Assembly: GCA_964470865.1 (NCBI GenBank)
Contig: CAYYFR010000008.1
Span: 3,745 to 67,744, forward strand
Reading direction: 5' to 3'
Length of the DNA stretch: 64,000 nucleotides
DNA from: JAEUOS01 sp964470865
GTDB lineage: Bacteria; Pseudomonadota; Gammaproteobacteria; Burkholderiales; JAEUOS01
Below the pieces are notes generated by a model, which was not told where the DNA came from, searched no databases, and saw only the letters and a list, made by a program, of their open reading frames with translations. The position numbers and the translations under genes were made by a program. Shown one piece after another: positions 24,072 through 34,100 of the stretch. How positions within the stretch are numbered: position 1 is the stretch's first letter; every line of letters starts with the position of its first letter.

Positions 24072-24552
24072 ACTGCCGCCGCGATTCCGGCTGGCCTGCC
24101 CGGCTGCGGCGCGATCAGCGACGGCAGGTCTGAATCGGCTTGCGGCAGTGCGATCTCTTCGACGTCAAAAGCCAGATTGATCGCGACGCTGATACTGGCA
24201 TCCCGCAAGACGCGGGGCAGGCTTCTGCGTCCACCACGGCGTGTCAACGGCTGCGCCGGCCAAACCGGCTGCTGCGCAGCGCTCCGTTGATCTGCCCTTG
24301 CTTCGGCCGACGGCTGAGGACTGCCACCGCTACCTGGTGGTCAGTCGCGCTGCCGCCACCGCTACCTGGTGGTCAGTCGCGCTGCCGCCACCGCTGCTTG
24401 CCTGGCTACATGGGCGAAAGCGCCAATCCAGATCCGGCCTCGCGCGCCTCAGAGGTCGAACAAACCCGCTTTCTGACGCTTGATTGGCGTACCGCCGGAC
24501 CTTGCCTGCTTGAATAATTGAGCCGTTATCCGACAACTTCGAGGCGCCGCCC
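24072..24552. other. Spacer between motB and flhB
   Basis: 481 bases with no convincing gene on either strand. It holds a 32-bp direct repeat (24324-24387). In related genomes chemotaxis genes often follow motB; none is here. The flhB promoter is presumably near 24500. Confidence 0.6.
24324..24387. repeat. Two tandem 32-bp repeats before flhB
   Basis: Two identical units beginning CCACCGCTACCTGGTGG, followed by eight bases of a third. Each unit can fold because CCACC pairs with GGTGG. Confidence 0.9.
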
Positions 24553-25695
24553 ATGGCGGAACAGCAAGACACCGAACGCGAGCTACCGGCGTCGCAAAAG
24601 CGGCTCGATGAAGCACGCGAGCGCGGCCAGACGCCGCGCTCGCGCGAACTCACCACCGCCGCCTTGTTGTTGGCCGGTGCAGCCACGCTGGCCGCCGTCG
24701 GCCCGCATATCGCACAACAGTCGCTCGGCTATTTGCGCGGTGCCTTGACGCTGACGCGGGCAAGCGCATTCGATCCAGCCATTGCGCTTGAGAGCGCAGG
24801 CCAGCTGGCATGGCAGGGCTTCCTGCCCGCACTGCCGGTGCTAGCGGTGTTGTTCCTTGCCGCCCTGCTTGCGCCCCTGGCGATCGGCGGATGGCTATTG
24901 AGCACCGAGCCACTGATGCCGGATTTCAGCCGTCTCAACCCTGCATCCGGTCTGGCCAGGCTGGTATCGGTACAAAGCCTGGCCGAGTTGGGCAAGGCGA
25001 TCGCCAAGGTGCTCCTGATCGGCGGGGTGGTCGGCTGGCTCATCTGGCGCGACCAGCAGGCTTTCATCATGCCGCTGTCACAGTCGCCACAGGCGGCGGC
25101 CGCATTTGCGGGCCACCTGATCACGCGTGACTTCGTGTGGATGGCGGCGGTACTGATCGCCATTGCAGCGGCCGACGTACCGCTGCAGCTTTGGCAGCAC
25201 GCCAAAGGGTTGCGCATGTCGGCCGATGAACTCAAGCGCGAATCGAAAGAAGCCGAAGGCGACCCGCAGATCAAGGGCAAGCTGCGGGCGCGCCAGCGCG
25301 AGGCCGCGCGACGGCGCATGATGTCGGCAGTGCCCGGCGCCGATGTGGTGGTCACCAATCCGACCCACTACGCGGTAGCCTTGTCCTACCAGGGCGCCAG
25401 CATGCGCGCACCGCGGGTGGTCGCCAAGGGCACTGACGAGGTTGCCGCGCGCATTCGTGCGTTGGCCGAAGAACACGGCGTTCCAATGCTCGAGGCGCCG
25501 CCATTGGCGCGCGCACTCTATAAACACGCGGAACTCGAAGCCGAGATTCCGGCGGCTCTGTACAACGCGGTGGCGCAGGTGTTGGCCTGGGTATTCCAGT
25601 TGAAGGCCATGCGCCACGGGCCGCCGCCGCTGGCACCCAGCGCGATCGCGGTGCCGCCCGAACTCGATCCGGCCAATCAGGCAGTTGCCGCGTGA
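24553..25695 (+). CDS. flhB: Flagellar export switch protein FlhB
   Basis: 380 aa. Four membrane helices (about residues 35-205) and a cytoplasmic domain with the autocleavage motif NPTH at residues 269-272 (ADVVVTNPTHYAVALSYQ). Cleavage there switches export from rod/hook to filament substrates together with FliK. The N-terminus ERELPASQKRLDEARERGQT is typical. A Pro/Ala tail follows the conserved end. The start at 24553 is preceded by GAGGCGCCGCCC. Overlaps flhA by 4 bases. Confidence 0.98.
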   Translation: MAEQQDTERELPASQKRLDEARERGQTPRSRELTTAALLLAGAATLAAVGPHIAQQSLGYLRGALTLTRASAFDPAIALESAGQLAWQGFLPALPVLAVLFLAALLAPLAIGGWLLSTEPLMPDFSRLNPASGLARLVSVQSLAELGKAIAKVLLIGGVVGWLIWRDQQAFIMPLSQSPQAAAAFAGHLITRDFVWMAAVLIAIAAADVPLQLWQHAKGLRMSADELKRESKEAEGDPQIKGKLRARQREAARRRMMSAVPGADVVVTNPTHYAVALSYQGASMRAPRVVAKGTDEVAARIRALAEEHGVPMLEAPPLARALYKHAELEAEIPAALYNAVAQVLAWVFQLKAMRHGPPPLAPSAIAVPPELDPANQAVAA

Positions 25696-27806
25696 GTTCC
25701 TTCGTCCTTCCCGCCGGCGGCTGGCGCGCCATTCCCCTGCGCGGCCTGGCCGCGCCCATGTTCATCGTCATGGTTCTGGCCACGATGATCCTGCCGCTGC
25801 CGCCGTTTCTGCTGGATCTTTTGTTCACTTTCAATATCGCGCTCGGGTTGATCGTGCTGTTGGCCTCGGTATATGCCAACCGCCCGATGGATTTCGCCGC
25901 CTTCCCGACGGTTCTGCTGTTGACCACGTTGTTGCGCCTGTCGCTGAACGTCGCCTCCACACGGGTGGTGCTGCTCAACGGCCACACCGGGCCGGACGCC
26001 GCCGGCAAGGTGATCGAGGCCTTCGGCCACTTCCTGGTGGGCGGCAATTTCGCCGTCGGCATCGTGGTGTTCCTGATTCTGGTGGTGATCAACTTCGTGG
26101 TGATCACCAAGGGCGCCGGGCGCATCGCCGAAGTCGCCGCGCGTTTCACCCTGGATGCGATGCCGGGCAAGCAGATGGCGATCGATGCCGACATGAATGC
26201 GGGCCTCATCACCGAAGTCGAAGCCCGCACGCGACGCAGCGAGATCGCACGCGAGGCCGATTTCTACGGCGCCATGGACGGCGCCTCGAAATTCGTGCGT
26301 GGCGACGCTATCGCCGGCATGCTCATTCTGGTGATCAACATTGTCGGCGGCCTCGCGATAGGCCTGCTGCAGCACGACCTGAGCCTGGCCACGGCCACCA
26401 ACAACTATGTGTTGCTGGCCATTGGCGACGGCCTGGTGGCGCAGATTCCGGCGCTGGTGATCTCGGTGGCCGCAGGTCTGGTGGTGAGCCGCGTCGGCGC
26501 CGAGGAAAACGTCAAGGAAGACATCGGCACCCAGGTGGTGCGGCAACTGGTGCGCAACCCGCAGACCATGATGGTGACGGGCGGTGTGTTGCTGGCCCTG
26601 GGCCTGATTCCCGGCATGCCGCACTTCGTGTTCATTCTGTTCGGCGGTGGTGCCGCTTGGGCAGGCTGGTGGCAAACCCGGGCCGCAGCACGCGCCGCGC
26701 GTGGCGCTGCGGTCGCGGCCCCGGCGGCCGCAGCGGACTCAGGCGAGGCCACCTGGGAGGATCTGGCGCCGGTCGATGTGCTTGGCCTGGAGGTCGGCTA
26801 TCGCCTGATTCCGCTGGTCGATCGCAACCAGGACGGCGATTTGCTCAAACGCATCAAGGCGATCCGCAAGAAATTCGCCCAGGAAGTCGGCTTCCTGCCG
26901 CCGCAGGTGCACATTCGCGACAACCTTGAATTGAAGCCCAACGGCTATCGCATCAGTCTGAAGGGCGTGGTGATCGGCGAGGGCGAAGTATTTGCCGGCA
27001 TGTACATGGCCATCAATCCGGGCAACGCGGTGGGGCAGTTGCCGGGTACGGCAGCACGCGATCCGGCTTTCGGCCTGCCTGCCACATGGATCGAAGGCGC
27101 ATTCCGCGATCAGGCGCTGTCCAGCGGCTTCACCGTGGTCGACGCCGGTACGGTGGTGGCGACCCACTTGAACCATCTGATGCAGTCGCACGCCGGCCCC
27201 TTGCTCGGGCGCAGCGAAACCCAGGCCTTGATCGAGCATTTCGGCAAGCAGGTGCCCAAGCTGATCGATGACCTGGTACCCAAGCTGATTTCCCTGTCTA
27301 CCTTCACCCGCGTCCTGCAGGCCCTGCTGGAAGAAGGCGTGCACATCCGCGATCTGCGCAGCATCGTCGAAACCCTGACCGAGCATGCGGCAAAAAGTAC
27401 CGACGCCGCCGAACTGACCGCACAGGTGCGCATCGCGCTGGGGCGCGCCATTATTCAAATGCTGTTTGGCCCGGCTACCGACATCGAGATGCTGGTGCTG
27501 GAGCCTGATCTCGAACGCGTTCTGATCCAGGCCAGTGCGGGTGGCACGACAGCCGCCGAACCGCTGGGCCTGGAACCGGGTCTGGCCGAGAACCTGTTGC
27601 GCGACCTGACCGCCAGTGCGCAGCGTCTCGAAAACCTGGGCCAGCCACCGACCCTTCTGGTACCCGATCGGCTGCGGCCGAGCCTGGCGCGCATGGCGCG
27701 CCGGGCCATGCCGCGCCTGAAGGTGATCGCACACGCGGAGATTCCCGAGGCTTGCACGATTCGCGTCGCCGGCGTTGTTGGCGCGCGCGCTGTGCTGCCG
27801 GCCTGA
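25692..27806 (+). CDS. flhA: Flagellar export protein FlhA
   Basis: 704 aa. The largest export-gate component: about eight membrane helices in residues 1-320 and a cytoplasmic ring domain that docks chaperone-substrate complexes. The FHIPEP-family signature lies in RLSLNVASTRVVLLNGHTGP and the conserved loop AEVAARFTLDAMPGKQMAID. GTG start at 25692 inside GTGA, overlapping the flhB stop. Length and ends are normal. Confidence 0.98.
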   Translation: MSSFVLPAGGWRAIPLRGLAAPMFIVMVLATMILPLPPFLLDLLFTFNIALGLIVLLASVYANRPMDFAAFPTVLLLTTLLRLSLNVASTRVVLLNGHTGPDAAGKVIEAFGHFLVGGNFAVGIVVFLILVVINFVVITKGAGRIAEVAARFTLDAMPGKQMAIDADMNAGLITEVEARTRRSEIAREADFYGAMDGASKFVRGDAIAGMLILVINIVGGLAIGLLQHDLSLATATNNYVLLAIGDGLVAQIPALVISVAAGLVVSRVGAEENVKEDIGTQVVRQLVRNPQTMMVTGGVLLALGLIPGMPHFVFILFGGGAAWAGWWQTRAAARAARGAAVAAPAAAADSGEATWEDLAPVDVLGLEVGYRLIPLVDRNQDGDLLKRIKAIRKKFAQEVGFLPPQVHIRDNLELKPNGYRISLKGVVIGEGEVFAGMYMAINPGNAVGQLPGTAARDPAFGLPATWIEGAFRDQALSSGFTVVDAGTVVATHLNHLMQSHAGPLLGRSETQALIEHFGKQVPKLIDDLVPKLISLSTFTRVLQALLEEGVHIRDLRSIVETLTEHAAKSTDAAELTAQVRIALGRAIIQMLFGPATDIEMLVLEPDLERVLIQASAGGTTAAEPLGLEPGLAENLLRDLTASAQRLENLGQPPTLLVPDRLRPSLARMARRAMPRLKVIAHAEIPEACTIRVAGVVGARAVLPA

Positions 27807-27860
27807 TCTCCACAACGACTCCGATTCGCAACGATTTGCCATGCACACGAGGCTTTTGCC

Positions 27861-29417
27861 ATGCTGATGAAAAAGTTCCTGGGCGCCACCGCGCGCGAGG
27901 CCATGCAAAAAATGAAGGCCGAGATGGGCCCGGATGCCCTGGTGATCTCGAACCGCAAGACCACGGCCGGGGTGGAGATCATGGCGATGGTCGAGTCGGC
28001 GCCCGAGATGGTGGATAAGGCCGCTCTTCCGCTTGCACAGATGTCGACGGCGAGCGCCGCGGCGACATCGGTGCGGCGGGCAGGGGCGGGAGCGCATGCT
28101 GCGGCGCCGTCCTCGCGCGGGCCTGCAGCGCCGGCGCGTCCCGGACTATTCACCAGCATGAAGGACTTCGCCGAACGCATCGAGGCGCCGCCGTCGCGCA
28201 CAGTGCAGCAAGACAACCTGCTCAATCAGGGCCTGCCGGTGCAAGGCGCGGAAAGGCAGGCCGCCAATGCCTACGGGGCGCACGATCAACCCCGCAACTG
28301 GCCCGCCGGGCGCGCATCGGCGCAACCAGGCGCGCGTGAAGGGTACGACTCTGCGGCACGGCAACAAGCTGCAGCTATGACAGAGCGGGCGCCGGCGGCA
28401 GCGCCAGCGGCGCCAACAGCGCTTCTGCCGACGCGCATTGAGCAACGCATGTTCGAGGAACTGTCCGCCATGAAGGCCATGCTGCAAAGCCAGATCGCCG
28501 GCCTTGCCTGGCGTGACATGGCCGAACGCAGGCCACTGGCGCTGAAGATCTGGCGCGAACTGATCGATGCCGGGTTTTCGGCCAGCCTGGCGCGCGCAGT
28601 GGCCGACAAGTTGCCCGACGATCACAGCCAGGCCCAGGCCCGCAAGTGGCTGACCGAGGTGCTCGCACGCAACATCCGCTGTGCCGATCCGGCGCGTGAC
28701 ATGGTCGAGAGCGGAGGCGTGTTCGCGCTGGTGGGGCCGACCGGGGTCGGCAAGACCACCACCACCGCCAAGCTGGCGGCGCGCTGCGTGGTCAAGTTCG
28801 GCGCGCAATCGCTCGGCCTGATCACCACCGACGGCTATCGCATCGGTGCGTTCGATCAGCTGGCGATCTACGGCAAGATTCTCGGCGTTCCGGTGCACTC
28901 GGCACAGTCTTATGGCGAGCTCGAGGCAACCATTGCCACCATGGCGGGCAAGCGCCTGGTGCTGATCGACACCACCGGCATGGGGCAACGCGACAACCGC
29001 GTGGCCGAGCAGATCAATTTGCTCGACAACCCGCGCATCAAGCGGGTGCTGTTGCTCAACGCCGCAGCCCAGGCCGAGACCCTCGACGACGTGGCGCGCG
29101 CCTACCAGGGCCGGGCCGCCGGGGCGCGGCCGCTGGCCGGCGCGATCCTGACCAAGATCGACGAAGCCGCCAAGCTGGCGCCGGCCCTTGACGTGGTGGC
29201 GCGCCACGCGCTGGAACTGCTGCACGTGACCAACGGCCAGCGCGTCCCCGAGGACCTGCATGCACCGACCAGTCCGGCGTTGGTGCATCGCGCGCTCAAG
29301 GCGGCGGTCGACCCGGTATATGCGCTGAACGAAAACGAAGTCGCCGCGCGCGCCATGCAATCGATGCAGGGGCTGGCCCCGGCGCAGTCCGCTACGTGGG
29401 GGACTTTCAATGCCTAG
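27861..29417 (+). CDS. flhF: Flagellar GTPase FlhF
   Basis: 518 aa SRP-type GTPase that places flagella, usually at the pole, and controls number with FlhG. The first ~190 residues contain the FlhF start (MKKFLGATAREAMQKMKAEM) and a long Ala/Pro/Gln-rich linker. The N domain follows. The G domain has G1 GPTGVGKTTTTAKLAA (from residue 293), DGYR, DTTGMGQRD and TKIDEA, so the GTPase looks competent. Its stop overlaps the following FlhG-like gene by 8 bases. Confidence 0.97.
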   Translation: MLMKKFLGATAREAMQKMKAEMGPDALVISNRKTTAGVEIMAMVESAPEMVDKAALPLAQMSTASAAATSVRRAGAGAHAAAPSSRGPAAPARPGLFTSMKDFAERIEAPPSRTVQQDNLLNQGLPVQGAERQAANAYGAHDQPRNWPAGRASAQPGAREGYDSAARQQAAAMTERAPAAAPAAPTALLPTRIEQRMFEELSAMKAMLQSQIAGLAWRDMAERRPLALKIWRELIDAGFSASLARAVADKLPDDHSQAQARKWLTEVLARNIRCADPARDMVESGGVFALVGPTGVGKTTTTAKLAARCVVKFGAQSLGLITTDGYRIGAFDQLAIYGKILGVPVHSAQSYGELEATIATMAGKRLVLIDTTGMGQRDNRVAEQINLLDNPRIKRVLLLNAAAQAETLDDVARAYQGRAAGARPLAGAILTKIDEAAKLAPALDVVARHALELLHVTNGQRVPEDLHAPTSPALVHRALKAAVDPVYALNENEVAARAMQSMQGLAPAQSATWGTFNA

Positions 29418-30300
29418 GCCGCGCGTGACGGCTTTGCCCGGCAGCAATGATATTCCTGCCTTGACTGCGCAGGCCGGTGTTGATCAGGCCGCCGGCCTGC
29501 GCAGCCTGCTCAAGCGGCGCAGCGTGCGCCTGCTGGCGGTGCTGGGCGACTGCGAAACGCGGGCCCACGGTGCCTGTACCGGGCAACTCGCAGTCAGCCT
29601 GGCGCGGGCGGGGCATAGCGTGCTTCTGCTCGACGCCGCTGGCAGCGCAATGGACGCGCTGGCATTGCGTGCGGATGGCGATCTTGCCGATCTGATTGAC
29701 GACGGCGGTGATTTTGCCCGGGTCACGGTGCGCGGTGCAGCCGGGTTGCGGGCGATTGCAGCGCGTCGTGGCTTGCCCGAACTGATCGCAGCCGAGGCAG
29801 CGGGCGCCGATTTCTTTGCCGCCTTGATGCGCGTAGTCGAGCCGCCCGACCTGCTGATCCTCTGCCTGCCGCCACTGGTGACGCCGGACGGGCGGCTATG
29901 GCTGCCTCTGGATGGTGCTGCCGGGGAGTCGCTGCTGGTCACAACACCCGGGGAACGCGCACTGACGGCGGCCTATGCGTCAATCAAGCAGGCCTGCCTG
30001 CCTGCCACCAGGACAGCGCCGGCTTTTCGAATTCTGGTCAATGGTGCCGACGGCGAGCGCGACGCGCGCGCCATCTGTCGCCAGCTGTCCGACACCGCAC
30101 GGCGCTTCCTTGGTGGGGCCGTCGGTTACGCCGGCAACGTGCCGCGCCACGCGCGCGGGCAGCTCTTCGGCAGCGGCGCTGCGCCGCCGCATGCCGAGGC
30201 CGCGCGCGCGTTTGCGCGCATCGCCGCCGACGTGCCGGGCTGGCGCCTGGCCGAATGCATGCACGACTCCTACCCCTCCACTGCAACGCAAACGCACTAG
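29410..30300 (+). CDS. flhG: FlhG/FleN-like MinD-family protein lacking the P-loop
   Basis: 296 aa in the flhF-flhG-fliA position. The overall MinD-like pattern survives: LAVLGDC, LAVSLARAGHSVLLLDAAGS, and a C-terminal FLGGAVGYAGNVPR resembling the FlhG region before the membrane helix. But where FlhG has the deviant Walker A GGKGGVGKT this protein reads GDCETRAHGACTG, with no signature lysine and no catalytic GKT. ATP binding is therefore doubtful. The reading frame is open and of proper length, so it is probably expressed and not simply decayed. Its function may be non-enzymatic. Confidence 0.8.
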   Translation: MPRPRVTALPGSNDIPALTAQAGVDQAAGLRSLLKRRSVRLLAVLGDCETRAHGACTGQLAVSLARAGHSVLLLDAAGSAMDALALRADGDLADLIDDGGDFARVTVRGAAGLRAIAARRGLPELIAAEAAGADFFAALMRVVEPPDLLILCLPPLVTPDGRLWLPLDGAAGESLLVTTPGERALTAAYASIKQACLPATRTAPAFRILVNGADGERDARAICRQLSDTARRFLGGAVGYAGNVPRHARGQLFGSGAAPPHAEAARAFARIAADVPGWRLAECMHDSYPSTATQTH

Positions 30301-30315
30301 CAAGGACCAATAAAC

Positions 30316-31032
30316 ATGTACACCGCAACAGGCGTTGTCGAACGCAAATTCAATGTCGCGCAGTTCGTGCCGCTGGTCAAGCGCATGGCCCACCACCTGC
30401 TGGCGCGCCTGCCGGCCTCGGTTCAGGTCGACGACCTGGTGCAGGCCGGCATGCTCGGCCTGATGGACGCCGCCGGCCGCTTTGAAGAAGGACAGGGAGC
30501 GCAATTCGAGACCTATGCATCGCAGCGCATCAAGGGCGCAATGCTCGATGAACTGCGTGCCAACGACTGGATGCCGCGCGGCGTGCGCCGCGCGCAACGC
30601 GAGATCGAGAAGGCCATCGGCAAGCTCGAACACCGCCTGGGGCACTCGCCGACCGAGCCGGAAGTGGCAAGGGAGATGGGGCTTTCGCTCGGTGAGTACC
30701 AGACCTTGCTGGCCGACGCGCGCGGCGCCCAACTGATTCACTTCGACAACCAGGATGACGGAGAAGACAGCGACCCGTTCCTCGACCGGCATCTGGCCGA
30801 CACCTCCGGCGATCCGCTCGAGCAGGTGCACGACGCGCGCTTCAGGCAGGCCCTGATCGGCGCCATCGAGGGGTTGCCCGAGCGCGAGAAAATGCTGATG
30901 GGCATGTACTACGAACAGGAACTCAATTTCCGCGAGATCGCCGCTGTCATGGGCGTGACCGAATCGCGTATATGCCAGTTGCACAGTCAGGCGGTGGCGC
31001 GGATTCGCTCGCGCATGAAGGACTGGACTTAG
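30316..31032 (+). CDS. fliA: Flagellar sigma factor FliA (sigma-28)
   Basis: 238 aa. Region 2 begins QFVPLVKRMAHHLLARLPAS; DDLVQAGMLGLMDAAGRFEE and FETYASQRIKGAMLDELRAN are the core-binding and -10 parts. Region 3 has RRAQREIEKAIGKLEHRLGH. Region 4 ends REIAAVMGVTESRICQLHSQ. It directs transcription of late genes such as fliC and flgM, whose candidate promoters are in this window. It follows the FlhG-like gene by 15 bases, in the flhA-flhF-flhG-fliA order. Confidence 0.98.
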   Translation: MYTATGVVERKFNVAQFVPLVKRMAHHLLARLPASVQVDDLVQAGMLGLMDAAGRFEEGQGAQFETYASQRIKGAMLDELRANDWMPRGVRRAQREIEKAIGKLEHRLGHSPTEPEVAREMGLSLGEYQTLLADARGAQLIHFDNQDDGEDSDPFLDRHLADTSGDPLEQVHDARFRQALIGAIEGLPEREKMLMGMYYEQELNFREIAAVMGVTESRICQLHSQAVARIRSRMKDWT

Positions 31033-31072
31033 GAGCGCGGCCGGAACGGTGGCTGGGAAGGGCGGACCCCCA

Positions 31073-31108
31073 TTGGCCTTGGCCTTGGCCTTGGCGTTGG
31101 CCTTGGCC
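31073..31108. repeat. Six tandem TTGGCC hexamers after fliA
   Basis: Six copies of a 6-bp unit (one variant TTGGCG) in the spacer between fliA and the kinase gene. Slippage-prone but outside coding sequence if the kinase starts at 31191. In an upstream in-frame extension it would encode an alternating Trp-Pro run. Confidence 0.9.
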
Positions 31109-31190
31109 CTGGGCGCGGGCGCAGGGGCGGTGCAGCGCCGGTTATCATGGGTGTTCGCAGCCTTTCCCAGCCCTGAACCTGGTATTTCGC

Positions 31191-34100
31191 ATGCCTGACC
31201 TTCGCGCCGACGAAAATCGGAGTGCACCTGCTCCGCAGCGACGTTTCCATAGGCTCGAGATCAAGTTCGCTCTGCTGGTGCTGCTGGCGGCCCTGCCGTT
31301 CGCGCTGGCCCTGGTTCTTGCGCTTTCGAGCGCCGCTGCGGCCACCGCCCTGCGAGCCCATGCGTGGCTGCTGCTTCTGGTCACTGCGGTGGCCGCTGCC
31401 GGCATCTGGTTGCTCAGGCGTGACCTGCATGCGCGCGTACGCGAACTGCACCAAGCGACGCGCGCCCTGGCCATGGGCGATACGGACCATCGCGTGCCGG
31501 GGGCGGCCTATATCCCCGGCGCACCGGCGCTGGCGGCGGATTTCAATCGGATGGCCGAACGGATCGAGGCCAAGCACGATGAATTGGCGAGGTCCGCGCA
31601 GCAGTTGCGCCGCTTGGTCGACATGGCTGCCGATTGGCACTGGACCACCGATGGAGAACAGCACTTCACCGAGATCGCGGGGCGTGAGCCCGCGGACGCG
31701 GCGCAATGGCTGGGCAGGTGCCTGTGGGACATTGCGCAGTTGCGGCCGGTATCGACTACCTGGCGGGAGCATCGAGCGTTGCGGGACCAGGGCAAGCCGT
31801 TCCGCGACTTGCTGCTGGAACTGACGCAAGCAGACGACGCGGTGCGATGCGTCGAAATCAACGGAGACCCGCTGTACAACACCGCGGGAGTGCTGCAAGG
31901 TTATTGCGGTACCGCTCGCGATGTGACCAGGCTCAAGCAGGCGGAAAGCCAGGCAAGCCGCAACGAAGCGCGCTTTCGCGGCCTGATCGAGGGCGCGCCG
32001 GAGGCCATCGTGGTGGCCGATTTCCATAGCGGGATGGTAGTCGAGGCCAATTCCGCCGCGGCGCAACTGTTCGGTTGCACCCATGCGCAACTGATCGGTA
32101 TCCCGGCGGCCGACCTGGGCACCTCCCTCGGGCGCTCGCGCCCAGAGACGCTTGCCGCGATCACGCAGATCGCGCGCCGCGTGCTGGCCGGCGAATCGGT
32201 GGTGACCGAAGGGCAGATTCGCACCATGGACGGGCGCGATGTGGCGGTTGAAACGCGCTGGATGCGCCTGCCGGGCGAGGGCAAGCTGCTGCGCGCGGCG
32301 CTGGTGGATGTGAGCCAACGGCGCCGCGTCGAGGCCGAACGCGAACGACTGCAAGCCGAATCGGCAGACCGCCTCGAACTCCTGCGCGCAAGCGAAGCCA
32401 GGTTTCGCCAGCTCACCATGCTGTCCTCCGACTGGTACTGGGAACAGGACGCCCAATATCGTTTCTTGCGCACCGATACCCGCGGTTATCGGGGTGACAA
32501 GCCAATCGGCGAGTCGGCCGGAATGACGCGTTGGGAACGATCGGGCACGCGACCGATCGGCACCACCTGGGAAGCGCACCGGGGTGACCTCGAAGCACAC
32601 CGGCCGTTCGCGCATCTGATACTTGAACTGCTGCCGGAGGATGGTTTGCGCAGGTACGTGGCGGTACGCGGCGAGCCGATTTTTGACAACGCCGGCGGGT
32701 TCACCGGTTATCGCGGTGTAGGCGCGGACATAAGTGAACGCTATCGCAACGATCTGGTACGTGCCGGCGAGCGCGCGGTCTACGAGTCGCTGGCCGCCGA
32801 TGCCTCGCTGGCTGAACTGATGACGGTTTTGTGCAGCACCATCGACGCCGCCCTGGCAAGGCCCGGTATCGCCTCGCTGTTGTTGCTCGAAGACGGCGTG
32901 TTGCGCCCGCTCGCCAATCCAGGCGCTCCACCTGCCTATGACGACTTGCTCTGCAGCGGCGTTGTTCCGGGGCCACGAGCGGGATGCTGCGGCACTGCGG
33001 CTTTCGAGGAAGCAGTGGTGATCTGCGCCGACATCGCAGCCGACCCGCGCTGGGATGACTATCGCGAACTGGCGGAAACATGCGCTTTCGCCTCAGGCTG
33101 GTCGACGCCGGTACTCGGCGCTGCAGGCCAGGTGCTTGCGACCTTCGCGGTGTACTGCACCAGCCAAGCCGAACCGGTGGCAGCCGATCTTGAGTTGACG
33201 CGCTCGGCGGCAGCGCTGGCCGCTGTGTTGATTGAACGCTTTCGCGCACAGGCGGCGGAGTTGGAGAGCGAGGCGCGCTACAGGAGCTTGGTCGAGATGT
33301 CGCGCGAAGCGGTGTTGATTCATGATGGACAGATTGTCGTCTACGCCAATCCGGCGGCCGCACGCATGCTTGCGGCGCCCGATGCAAGCGCTGTGATCGG
33401 CTGCAATCTGCATGACCGGCTCGAAATCGATGCTGGCGGTACGGGGCTGCGGCGCCGGCGCCGTGTGCTCGATGCGGATGGCGGCAGCGCTTATACCGAG
33501 ATGCGCCTCACCCGCCTGGACGACAGCGTTGTCGACGTGGAGGTAGCCAGCGGCCCGGTCGATTTCGCGGCTCGGCGCATGGTGCAGACATCGGTTCACG
33601 ACATCAGCGCCCGCAAGTGGGCCGAGCGCGAGATGCAGCGCCTGAACGAGGCGCTGGAACAGACCGTGGCCATGCGCACCGCCGAGCTGACTGCGGCGGT
33701 GCGTGAACTGGAAGCTTTTTCGTATACGGTTGCCCACGACCTGCGGGCGCCGCTGCGGGCCATCGACGGCTACGCGCAACTGCTGCGACTGGAATCGGCT
33801 GCCGCGAGCGGACCGACTGCCTGGCGTGACCTCGACATGATTGTGGCCAGCGCCCGACGCATGGGTGAGCTGATCGACGGACTGCTGGAGTTTTCGCGCC
33901 TGGGCCGCGGCGAGGCTGCGTACCAGCGCATCGCCACTGCAGCGCTGGTGGCGTCGGTAGCAGCCGAGGCGCGCAACGAGTTTTCGCATCAGCCGCAGGT
34001 CGAGATCCGCACTTTGCCCGACGTGTTTGGTGATCCCGCGATGCTGCGCCAGGTGTGGGTCAATCTGATTTTCAATGCCTTCAAGTTCAGCGCGCAGGCA

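Noticed and set aside
25677..26675. 332-codon open frame on the - strand
   Set aside because: Antisense of flhA; His/Gln-rich shadow composition.
30972..31190. N-terminal extension of the kinase with an alternating Trp-Pro run
   Set aside because: The run comes from the TTGGCC repeat and the extension overlaps the fliA end; the ATG at 31191 just before the first membrane helix is more likely.
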